From the NCBI GenBank assembly GCA_025603075.1, contig MU626469.1, positions 1 to 33,385 of the forward strand: a stretch of 33,385 nucleotides of DNA, written 5' to 3'. The translations under genes and the position numbers were made by a program. The notes under the pieces were generated by a model. It made no database searches. It saw only the letters and a program-made list of their open reading frames with translations, and was not told the DNA's origin. This document shows positions 21,642-30,037 of this stretch, one piece after another (the stretch's first letter is position 1; each line of letters opens with the position of its first letter). Source of the DNA: Neoconidiobolus thromboides FSU 785. Taxonomy: Eukaryota; Entomophthoromycota; Entomophthoromycetes; Entomophthorales; Neoconidiobolaceae.

Positions 21642-21945
21642 TTATAAATATTGTTGAATAAAGCTCTTAAGATATGAAACACGAGCGAAAACAGAGTAAG
21701 ATCTGCAGGCATTACCGTATGAAACGGTACCTACTAAAATATTACCATTAGCAACTAATGGACCTCCAGAATCTCCATTACATGGGGTTTCAACATCAGT
21801 AGCACCATGTACACAAACAGACCAACGACCATCGTAACCTCCAAGAGATCTTTGACATTCAGAATCAGCTCTGACAGTAAGCCCTACCTGTAAGAGAGTA
21901 CTGGATGATGGACCACCGTTACGGATGTTACCCCATCCATAGTTT
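21642..21945 (-). CDS. Trypsin-like S1 serine protease, C-terminal part cut by gap
   Basis: The reading frame enters from the N gap and gives about 101 residues to the stop at 21642. It contains YGWGNIRNGGPSSSTLLQVG, the ECQ...C disulphide pair, ETPCNGDSGGPL with the catalytic Ser, and the C-terminal helix YLKSFIQQYL. It matches the end of the intact protease at 25132-25860. The His and Asp of the triad and the leader fall in or beyond the gap, so whether the gene is whole cannot be told. Against the intact copy about 22 of 209 bases differ up to 21850, then none of the 95 bases that abut the gap. Like its partner it has Thr at the base of the S1 pocket. Truncation is by assembly, not by mutation seen here. 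Confidence 0.85.
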
Positions 21946-22045
21946 NNNNNNNNNNNNNNNNNNNNNNNNNNNNNNNNNNNNNNNNNNNNNNNNNNNNNNN
22001 NNNNNNNNNNNNNNNNNNNNNNNNNNNNNNNNNNNNNNNNNNNNN
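21946..22045. other. Assembly gap (100 N)
   Basis: Exactly 100 N, the conventional filler for a gap of unknown size. The left edge cuts a protease gene and the right edge begins with repeat R, so order and distance across it depend on scaffolding alone. Confidence 0.99.
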
Positions 22046-22234
22046 ATACTATTCTTTATAAATTAAGTCTATCTTAGTTACATAAACTAAGGTCTTTCGA
22101 CTTAGAACCAATCAATCAATCAAGAACTACTTTTGACTCCAATCACTGAGCATCGGATTTCACATTTTATATTAACAAGGAGTAGTATTTAATATTTGAA
22201 TGTTTTATAATAACTATTTTTTTTTTGAAGTTTA
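22046..22234 (+). repeat. Dispersed repeat R, copy 2 (contig end)
   Basis: Same sequence as 1-188 apart from T/C at 22114, A/G near 22198 and one extra T in the T-run. It starts at the same base as the scaffold start, immediately after the Ns. The identity ends in a stump of MITE M (T-run followed by GAAGTTTA). Confidence 0.85.
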
Positions 22235-22266
22235 TTAATTAACACTTCTATTTTATAACAAATATA

Positions 22267-22366
22267 TGGGGATGTATTTCTGTATTTAAGAATTTTACTA
22301 ACAATTTTTCCACCCAAATAACGCTAAAAGATGGAAAAAGTAATGAAGCCAAAAAAAACAGCTCCA
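22267..22366 (+). mobile_element. MITE family M, copy M3
   Basis: 100 bp, TGGGGATGT at the left and AGCTCCA at the right (one end slightly mutated), flanked by TA on both sides. Inside are AAGAATTTTACTAACAATTT and GGAAAAAGTAATGAAGCC as in the other copies. It lies 33 bp beyond repeat R copy 2. Confidence 0.8.
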
Positions 22367-22797
22367 TATATTAAAAATAGTTAAAAAGATTTATTCTATT
22401 ATTTTCTCATTTATAAATCAATATTTTTTTCATAATATAAAATTAATTAAACTAATAAAAATGTGATATTTATAATTCTAAAACTTTACTAATAAAAAAA
22501 TAATAGTAAAAAAACATGCTCATATAAAAACGCTATTCAAAACATATAAAGAAATTAAAAAATCAAAGGTAGTTAAAACTAAACATAACAATTCTACAAC
22601 TAATAACTTCCTGTTCTTTTAGTGAAAATTTACATAAATTTATAGAAAAATTTAATAAAAGGCAAATATATTTTCAAAGTACAAAAATTATTTATTACAA
22701 TATCCATGATTAAAGTCAAATACTAATCTACTATCACTAAAAACAAGAATTCATCATTTGGATGTAAAAAATACTTTTTCTTAATTCCAACAATAGG
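22367..22797. other. Intergenic, no gene seen
   Basis: Extremely AT-rich spacer between MITE M3 and the 35-bp tandem repeat, with stops in all frames. No structure noted. Confidence 0.5.
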
Positions 22798-22902
22798 TTA
22801 CATACTCGTTTTTATTTTTTTTACACAATAAATTATGTACTCGCTTTTATTTTTTTTACACAATAAATTATGTACTCGCTTTTATTTTTTTTACACAATA
22901 TA
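22798..22902 (+). repeat. Tandem repeat, 35-bp unit, three copies
   Basis: Three consecutive units each carry TACTCG, a T-rich run and ACACAATA. The TACTCG marks are at 22803, 22838 and 22873, exactly 35 bp apart. The second and third units are almost identical; the first has CATACTCGT in place of TGTACTCGC. The array ends about 100 bp before the start of the beta-lactamase-like gene. Confidence 0.9.
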
Positions 22903-22999
22903 TGTGATATAACTTCCTATATCATATGAAAGTACTGTGCATAGAGCTATATTTAAGAATATAGATATCTAATTTGATCTTCTAAAATTAATAAAAATC

Positions 23000-24449
23000 A
23001 TGTCAAAGATTATTTTGCAGTCAATTTTAGTTTCAACTGTTATTGTCGCTTATCTTGGTAAAAAGGTTCTTGATGAAAGTGTATTCCTTCCGTGGTATTC
23101 TAGATACTTGAAACTTCCAAAGCCAGATTATCCTACAGAGGGTATATGTGAGGATGATTATAAACAAGTAGAAGAGGTATTCAAAGATCATTTTGATCGA
23201 GGACTTGAAGTTGGAGCTTCAGTAGTAGTATACAACAAAGGAACACCAGTAGTTGAGCTTTATGGTGGCTATCAAGACTTTGGAAAGAGAATAGCATATA
23301 CTTCATCCACTTTGAACATAGTGTTTTCATCTTCAAAATTTATGGTAGTTTTATTTTCAAAATATTGAGCTTGTTTTAATAATTATTTTATAGGTAAGTG
23401 CTGTTATTGCTAGACTAGTAGACCAAGGACTACTTGATTATGATGAGAAAATAAGTACATATTGGCCTGAATTTGGTAATGGTAATAAAGGCGAAGTGAC
23501 ATTGGCCGATGTCCTGCGTCATGAAGGAGGGGTCCCCTTCCTAATGAACCCAGAACCAACTTATGAGGAGGTATATGATACAACTAAACTTAAAATCATC
23601 ATTGCTAATACACCACACGAATACGATGGTAAAAAAGTCAGATGTTACCATGGTATAACAAGAGGCCTAATTCTTAATGAAATTGTGAAAACGGTTGATA
23701 AGAAAAGACGTAGCATTGGACAATTATTTAAAGAAGAAATTAATCCGGAATATAATATGGAGTTTTATCTAGGGTTGGAGGAAAAAGATAGTTACCGAAG
23801 GGCAAGATGGTACAGTTATCCTATCCTGGATATGTTAACACTTTTTTTACCAAAATGGTTATTGGGAAGAAAAGCTATCAAACTTAATAGAGGTTACATG
23901 AAGAAAGATTCTGATATATCTAAAATCATGAAGCTAAAGATATCAAAAGATAAAGATTTACCCAATGCTGCAGATATGATTACTATTGAACTTCCAAGCG
24001 TTAATGGCCACACAAATGCAAAATCCGTAAGTCTATATTAGTTTAGCTTAATTTAGGTCACTCACTTTAATTTAAAGCTTGCATATATAGCTAGTTTCTT
24101 TGCTAATAATAGACAGGTGTGCAACGAAAGATTTATAAGTGAATCAGGAGTAAAAGAATCAATACCCGAACCAACTAAGGGGTTTGATAATGCAATTTTA
24201 GAAAACACAGAAATGACTAAGGGTGGATTTGGGATTTTTAGGTTTCCAGAACTGGGTGAGTACTCAGATGTGCCTTTCTATGGTTGGGGTGGTATGGGTG
24301 GTAGTTGCGTTTTGTTCTCCCCAGAATATAACTTTTCTTTTGCATATGCTATGAATGCCCATCATCTTGTTATGATGGGTGAAGGAAGGGCCACTAATTT
24401 GTTGGTTGCCGCATTCAATGCACATATTAAGAATATTTCAAAAAATTAA
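23000..24449 (+). CDS. Beta-lactamase-fold serine hydrolase (PF00144 type)
   Basis: Three exons: 23000-23344, 23394-24026 and 24078-24449, with introns of 49 and 51 bp, giving 449 residues. The N-terminus (about 4-19) is hydrophobic and could be a signal anchor. The family marks are the SxxK motif S110-S-S-K113 just before the first intron, LADVLRHEGGVP, Y200-H in RCYHGITRG (second motif), and GGMGGSCVLFSPEYNFSFAY near the end. Proteins of this type (class C beta-lactamase-like, LACTB and EstB relatives) are esterases or peptidases rather than antibiotic-degrading enzymes in fungi. The third motif has Trp (GWGG) where relatives commonly have His (GHxG), so activity may be altered. The substrate is unknown. 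The acceptor at 24077 is chosen because it restores AKSLAYIASFFANN. Confidence 0.85.
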
Positions 24450-25131
24450 AAGAATGGCTTTTATCATGTTTTTAAAAACAAATAATTAAAATTTTTCTAA
24501 AAAATATAGTAAAGCTATTTCTGATTATCAAATTACTTGTATAAAAACAAGTTCAAAAAACAATTTGCATTTGTTGCTAATATTGTAGATTAATTATCAA
24601 ATCAAAAAAATTAAAATGGGTTTTGAAAATGTCAATTATTGAAAATATAATTAAGTAAAAGGCTGTAAAATACAATCTTGCTTTAGCACATAATGTTATT
24701 TAGTATCCTAAAACTCCTATACTAAGAGTCCAAAATAAAGAAATTCTAATAATTGGTTAAAAAAGTAAAATTATAAGATTTTAATTTTTACAAATAACGC
24801 TTTACAACTTTCAAGTAATCAAAAACAAATATAGATGCTTATATGCTTAAATGAAAGCAAGAACCGTGGTTCAAGGGTATGCCTCTGATTTATTTTCACA
24901 TTACTATTAAACTAGGGCTTTGGTCATTGAACAATAGCAAAAAGTTTAAATAAAATCTACAATCTTTATTATGCACTAAACCATTAAAAATTTATTGCAA
25001 ACATTATTATGAAAACCCGATTAATAATTGTATTAAATATTAAAACAATATAAACTCAAAACTTAAGATGTCTTTATAAAGCTTTTATAATTTGCAAATA
25101 AATTCCATTATCCTTGTTGGGAATTTAAGAC
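24450..25131. other. Convergent intergenic spacer
   Basis: 682 bp of AT-rich DNA between the stops of the beta-lactamase-like gene and the S1 protease. No coding frame, repeat or RNA gene recognised. Confidence 0.5.
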
Positions 25132-25860
25132 TTATAAGTATTGTTGGATAAAACTCTTAAGGTATGAAACACGAGCGAAAACAGAGTAAGATCTGCAAGA
25201 GTCACCGTATGAAACAGTGCCTACTAAAATATTACCATTAGCAACTAATGGACCTCCAGAATCTCCATTGCATGGGGTTTCAACATCAGTAGCACCATGT
25301 GCGCATACAGACCAGCGACCGTCAAAACCATCAAGAGAATTTTGACATTCAGAATCAGCTCTGACAGTAAGCCCTACCTGTAAGAGAGTACTGGATGATG
25401 GACCACCGTTACGGATGTTACCCCATCCATAGTTTACAACAGAAAGTCCTGGAGTAGCAATACCAGTGGTATCAAGTTGAACGAATTGAGTGTTTTTTGA
25501 TGGAGTTGCAAGTTTAATAATGGCTACATCATTTGCAAGGGAGTCATAATCGAAGCCCGGATGAGAGATAATACGAGAAGCACGAAGAGTTTCACCACCT
25601 CCACCACTGAGGTTGGTAATACCTAGACGAACGGTTACTTGACTGGCTGATACACCTTGAACACAGTGGCCAGCGGTAAGTACAGTAGTTGGGTTTAACA
25701 TTTGAGCACCACAGAAATGCCTTCCTCCTGATTGAAGAGAAACCATCCATGGAATCAAAGGAGCTGGAGAGCCACCAACAATACGATCGTTATCTTGAAC
25801 AGCAACTTCTTCAGCAAAGAGAGCTTGAGCAAAAAGTGCAATTAAAACTGGGAATTTCAT
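25132..25860 (-). CDS. Trypsin-like S1 serine protease (zymogen)
   Basis: Single-exon gene of 242 residues. Signal peptide about 1-16, short propeptide ending in Arg26, then mature N-terminus IVGG at 27. Triad: His65 in LTAGHC, Asp111 in NDVAIIKL, Ser201 in GDSGGPL. Six cysteines suit three disulphides (50-66, 172-186, 197-222). Removal of the propeptide after Arg would activate it, as in other S1 enzymes. The base of the S1 pocket (chymotrypsin position 189) is Thr195, not the Asp of true trypsins, and Gly226 is not evident, so cleavage after Lys/Arg is unlikely although the fold is trypsin's. Such secreted enzymes in insect-associated fungi are thought to degrade host protein. A second copy is cut by the gap at 21642-21945. 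A TATA-like box stands about 60 bp upstream. Confidence 0.93.
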   Translation of the reverse strand: MKFPVLIALFAQALFAEEVAVQDNDRIVGGSPAPLIPWMVSLQSGGRHFCGAQMLNPTTVLTAGHCVQGVSASQVTVRLGITNLSGGGGETLRASRIISHPGFDYDSLANDVAIIKLATPSKNTQFVQLDTTGIATPGLSVVNYGWGNIRNGGPSSSTLLQVGLTVRADSECQNSLDGFDGRWSVCAHGATDVETPCNGDSGGPLVANGNILVGTVSYGDSCRSYSVFARVSYLKSFIQQYL

Positions 25861-26956
25861 CTGGACTGTTATAATACTTAAAAGTATGATAATTTATTTA
25901 TGACTTAGACTATTCTTTTTATATGCTTTGATGTTGTTTATAGAACGTTCGCTTGTGATAGGTTTTATATCATGTCTTTAGATGACTATCATATGTCAAT
26001 GTAGTCTAACTTATAAATTATAAAAGAATGGAATCTCATACCCCTGACTAAACTTTCACTAGCTTACTACTCATTAATTATAGTAGTTGACTATTTTTAC
26101 TGAAAGGATTTTGACATGACAATAAGATTAAAAGCAATGACCAAGATCATCTGTTTATTTTTATTCGATGAATAACCAAAATCAGAAAATTGAATAATAA
26201 GTCATTATTTAAAGCACCACTGCATAATCAGAAGTCAACAAACAATTCCTAAAAACATTATTAGTGCGCTAACTAAAATCTCTAGAACCCTTGATCTTCT
26301 AGTAATTGTGCATTTCATGAACTTCATTTAAATGACCTTAATACCAAACAAAACATCAATTAAATAAATTTAATTATAATTGAAGCGCTTACTATATATC
26401 AAAGATGTTTTATTATCATGTGTATTATTACTAATAAAGAAGTCTTTTTTATGGCTATAATGCCTATTTTATGACTTAATCTTAAGGTGACCATTCATAT
26501 TTTTATTATTGATTTTCTTAAAAAAAGAAAGTCAGAAAATCATCCGACTAAATCGTTTGACCTAAAGATTATGCATTTAAAAGTGGTGCTTCAATTTTCT
26601 ACCGTAATTTTTCGCACTTGCCAATTTTTTTAAGCTTAAGATTAAATAGTCATTGTACATAAGTCATGTATTTTGAAACTACCTTTAAGTTAACAGGGTT
26701 GAAGAAAATAAAATATTAACATTTCTGTACTTTAATTTACAACCAAATGATTTATTAACTTTTGAAAAAGCTTATACTCCTAAATGGACTAATAGCAAAT
26801 TGAGAATTTGAGAAATGAGAGAAAGAGACTAGGCAGCAAGAACTAAAGTTTATGAGTTATCAATGAGAACTTCTACGCTTTGATGATAACGCTTTTTTAT
26901 TGATTTTGATTTTTTAGAAAGCCTTCATTTTTTTTTAAAATACCAATTTAATAATA
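25861..26956. other. Intergenic, protease promoter side
   Basis: About 1.1 kb upstream of the protease. Apart from the TATA box near 25920 I see no gene, RNA or tandem array. MITE copy M4 follows. Confidence 0.45.
25916..25923 (-). promoter_or_regulatory. TATA box of the S1 protease
   Basis: TATAAAAA on the minus strand, 56-63 bp before the ATG at 25860. Prediction from position only. Confidence 0.4.
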
Positions 26957-27053
26957 AGGGGATGTTTTTTTGGCTTCATTTTTTCCATATTTTAAGCGCT
27001 ATTTGAGTGGAAAAATTGTTAGTAAAATTGTTAGACAAAAAAATATATTCCCA
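26957..27053 (-). mobile_element. MITE family M, copy M4
   Basis: 97 bp in minus orientation: AGGGGATGT, TTGGCTTCATTTTTTCC, TTTTAAGCGCTATTTGAGTG, TTGTTAGTAAAATT and ATTCCCA. Both ends have point changes from the GGGGATGT/ACATCCCC consensus, and the TA flank survives only on the left. An older insertion than M2. Confidence 0.75.
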
Positions 27054-27380
27054 TTTCTAGAAATTTTCAAAATAATCTAAGATTCAAAATAAGGTATTAA
27101 ATATAGTAAATGTATTTCATCTATTTATTGTTAGCTTTATTTCATAGCTTTTCATTATATTAAAGTAGTGATACAAAATAAAAGTATTTAGTATAACATA
27201 AAAATGGATTGTTTGTTCATAGTATAAATAGCTTCATACAATGGTGTGAATAAATTTATGACTCAAAAGGAGTATAAGATTTAAACTAAAATCTACCCAA
27301 AAGAAATGTTGCCTTTTTAACATGACTACACTACTTAATTTTAAACAGTAGGGTATGAGGTATAACACTTTTTACATGCA
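27054..27380. other. Convergent-side spacer, no gene seen
   Basis: 327 bp of AT-rich DNA downstream of the kelch gene. It holds no frame related to the kelch tail and no repeat. Confidence 0.5.
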
Positions 27381-28778
27381 TTATGGTTGCCTTTCTGACT
27401 TAGACATTGTGTTATCGAATTCAAGATCATTATCAAATGAAAAATTTGGGTCATTAACAATAAACTGAGATTTATCACAAGTAGGTTCGGAAACAAAAGG
27501 AGGGGGAGTCCTTTTAATAATTTCTCTTTTGATTTTCTTAGAACCAAGGTAAATCAAAATAATTAATAATATCAATCCAATGAATCCAGCTATTGATCCA
27601 CCGATAATAGCAGGTAATTGACTTTTTGGTTTTAAGCTCTCTAGCTCTTCCATTGAAGGTATTCGGTTTACTAAAGTATAATTCTTCAAATTAATTATTT
27701 GAGTATTTGAGTAAAGGAGATTATTGTGTGAACCAAAAGTATATAATAAATGACCATTATAATACTCTAAAATGGCAAAAGCAGTACTAATAAACCCAGA
27801 TATATATTTTGTTTCCCAACTAAAAGTATTTAAATCTAAAATGTGAAGGGAGCTATCAGCATAATTAGTGACATTATCATTGGTAGCACCACCTAAGATA
27901 TAAACATAATTACCCACCTTTTTTAACCCAAAAGTAAAAATTCTCTCTGGAATTTTTCCAATAGTATCTTGAAAATACCATTTTTTATCTTTAATATTAA
28001 AACTAATAATCTTATTGAAATTAAGATATTGATTAGTAGCTATATTTTTTCCGCCGAATATCATCAAGTTACCATTATGTATAATGGAGTTGTGCCCAGA
28101 TATATAATATCCATTTGCTTCACCAATTGTTTTCCATTGATTTTCTTTGGAATTATAAACTATTAATCCAGAATAAGATTGTGTTTGATTCACTTCAACT
28201 AGACTTTCAAACAAATATTCGCCACCAAACAAAACTAATTCATCAGGATTTAGATCATTTTGATTTAGAGTAGCACCTAAGGGACCGAAATTCGGTGTAC
28301 CTCCTTCTGATTTTGGAAAATTTAATCCCTTGATAAACTTGCCGCCATCCTTATCAATTTTCCATGTATTTGTTTTGATATCAAATATCCTTACACTACG
28401 TTCAATAAGTGTCTGATGAGCTCCACCAATAATAAGAAATTCAGCTGAGTTATTATTTATTTGAATAACACTCGGTGCTAACATTTTATCTAATGGGTGA
28501 TGTTCAAGTGAGTCAATTTTCCAATTAGCTTCTAGAGCTTCATTTAGTCGGACCCCATCTTTAAGGTTTAGTGAATAAACACCCTGATTAAAATTATCTT
28601 GATTGAAAACATCCTCATCGGTTGGATTTTTGATATCCATACCACCAAAAACGTAAAAGGTATCATTTACTATTCCACCTACTCCACCAAATAGTCCATG
28701 TAGTTCATCACTAGCTATTGCTTTTAATAAAACGATTAATGTTATTAATATATTTAATATAAGACTTTGATAAAACAT
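27381..28778 (-). CDS. Kelch-repeat type I membrane protein
   Basis: Single-exon gene of 465 residues. Signal peptide about 1-23, then six kelch-like blades recognised by hydrophobic strands ending in GG or a variant: FYVFGGMD, FLIIGGAH, LVLFGGEY, LMIFGGKN, YVYILGGATND and LLYTFGSHN, each with a downstream W/Y-containing strand. A transmembrane segment at 390-412 (GGSIAGFIGLILLIILIYLG) is followed by KK and a ~53-residue tail with IIKRTPPPFVSEPTCDKSQF. The predicted form is a beta-propeller outside the cell or in the secretory lumen, one membrane pass and a short cytoplasmic tail. The tail motif is also kept in the decayed copy at 3276-4716, so it was under selection. Function unknown; cell-surface binding or sensing is inference. 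No TATA box is clear. Confidence 0.88.
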   Translation of the reverse strand: MFYQSLILNILITLIVLLKAIASDELHGLFGGVGGIVNDTFYVFGGMDIKNPTDEDVFNQDNFNQGVYSLNLKDGVRLNEALEANWKIDSLEHHPLDKMLAPSVIQINNNSAEFLIIGGAHQTLIERSVRIFDIKTNTWKIDKDGGKFIKGLNFPKSEGGTPNFGPLGATLNQNDLNPDELVLFGGEYLFESLVEVNQTQSYSGLIVYNSKENQWKTIGEANGYYISGHNSIIHNGNLMIFGGKNIATNQYLNFNKIISFNIKDKKWYFQDTIGKIPERIFTFGLKKVGNYVYILGGATNDNVTNYADSSLHILDLNTFSWETKYISGFISTAFAILEYYNGHLLYTFGSHNNLLYSNTQIINLKNYTLVNRIPSMEELESLKPKSQLPAIIGGSIAGFIGLILLIILIYLGSKKIKREIIKRTPPPFVSEPTCDKSQFIVNDPNFSFDNDLEFDNTMSKSERQP

Positions 28779-29756
28779 TGAATTGGTTTTAAATTAACAA
28801 AAGAGATAATTAAAATTTATTAATACTCAATTTTATTAACATACTTGATAACAAAAATTGAGGTATTCTTTAAGTATTAATTTGATTTATCACTTTTCAC
28901 CCTTTATTATATTATGTAGTTCATTTTACCTTGTACTTACTCAAAATGGAAAGTGGAAAATTATTTAGGAGCTTTGATCCTTATTTTGAAGGTGTTCTTT
29001 TACAGTTAATTTAATTCTATTTTCAAATAGTTAAAAATTTTATGATAAAAATCGTTTTCTAATGAACTTTTGCAAAGCCTAATCTATATTTTTACCATGA
29101 TTTCAACTTTTTTTTTCTCAAATGAACAAATGATAATTTTGGAATAAAGTTGGATCAACTTAACTTAGCTGCTATTATATTGATGCGATTCTAAGTACCA
29201 TTGTTTTTTTACACAAACTTAGCTAAATATTCTTCAATTTTAAGCTCCCAAAAAGCGGGTAAATTATTAAACTAAAAAAATCCATGCTTATATTGATATT
29301 GCTGTTCCAACTCTTTTTTGAATTAGTCAGTGATAATTTTTAGTTAAATTCCGTTATCTAATCAATTTTTAAGGCCCAATCTTAATTTCAAAGGTGTTTT
29401 TAGTTTCATTGCTTTTTCAATTTCTCAGTTGTGGTTAGAGTGGAAAAGTTATTGAGAAATTCTTAAACAAAAAAATCACCCCCCTTTAGTTAAATTTCAG
29501 TCAAAATTTGGCCCTTAAATGTACAGTAGAATTTTGAGATAAAATAATTATCTCTTCCATTAATTTGTTAATAAATTTAAAATTTATATACAAAACAATC
29601 AATACACTTATTAAATTAGAAATCTTGTGATTAATGACCCCACTTTTTAAAAAGTAATATACAGTATTAGATTTTATATAATAATACTTATTTAACAAAA
29701 TTTGGTTTTTAGAGATATAAAATTTTGGTGTGTAACTTTTTTATATTTTTAGCATA
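28779..29756. other. Intergenic, contains a degraded MITE
   Basis: Divergent spacer between the kelch gene and the P450 gene. It holds degraded MITE M5 (about 29390-29487). Minus-strand frames at 29501-30025 are AT-rich and low in complexity and are not supported. Confidence 0.45.
29390..29487 (-). mobile_element. MITE family M, degraded copy M5
   Basis: Minus orientation with GGTGTTTTTAGTTTCATTGC, TTTTTCAATTT, TTAGAGTGGAAAAGTTATTG, AAATTCTTAAACAAAAAAAT and CACCCCCC. The internal order matches the family but the ends have drifted and no TA flank is evident. Confidence 0.55.
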
Positions 29757-29857
29757 TGGGGATGTATTTTTGTGTTTAAGAATTTTACCAACAAATTTTC
29801 CGCTTAAATAGCGCTTAAAAAATGGAAAAAATAATGAAGTCAAAAAAAACACACCCA
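29757..29857 (+). mobile_element. MITE family M, copy M6
   Basis: 101 bp from TGGGGATGT to ACACCCA, flanked by TA at 29755-29756 and 29858-29859. It lies 180 bp upstream of the P450 start and 127 bp from its TATA box, in the same orientation as M7 beyond the gene. Confidence 0.8.
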
Positions 29858-29984
29858 TACAACTAAGAATAGGAACAACAAAATACCGAAATTTTTGAAA
29901 TTTTCGGTGCAACTTAGAAATTTAAGTTCTGTAAAGGATAAGATGCATTCAAGTGTAAAAGCTAAAATGTAAGTTAAGAAAAGG

Positions 29985-29992
29985 TATAAAAG
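29985..29992 (+). promoter_or_regulatory. TATA box of the P450 gene
   Basis: TATAAAAG, a textbook TATA box, stands 46-53 bp before the ATG at 30038. Confidence 0.5.
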
Positions 29993-30037
29993 AGCAATAA
30001 ATTTTTCAGAAATAAGATAAAACAAACATTAATAATC

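Noticed and set aside
29501-30025. Three overlapping minus-strand ORFs upstream of the P450
   Set aside because: They run through MITE M6 and the P450 promoter and consist of AT-driven Phe/Leu/Lys-rich peptide.
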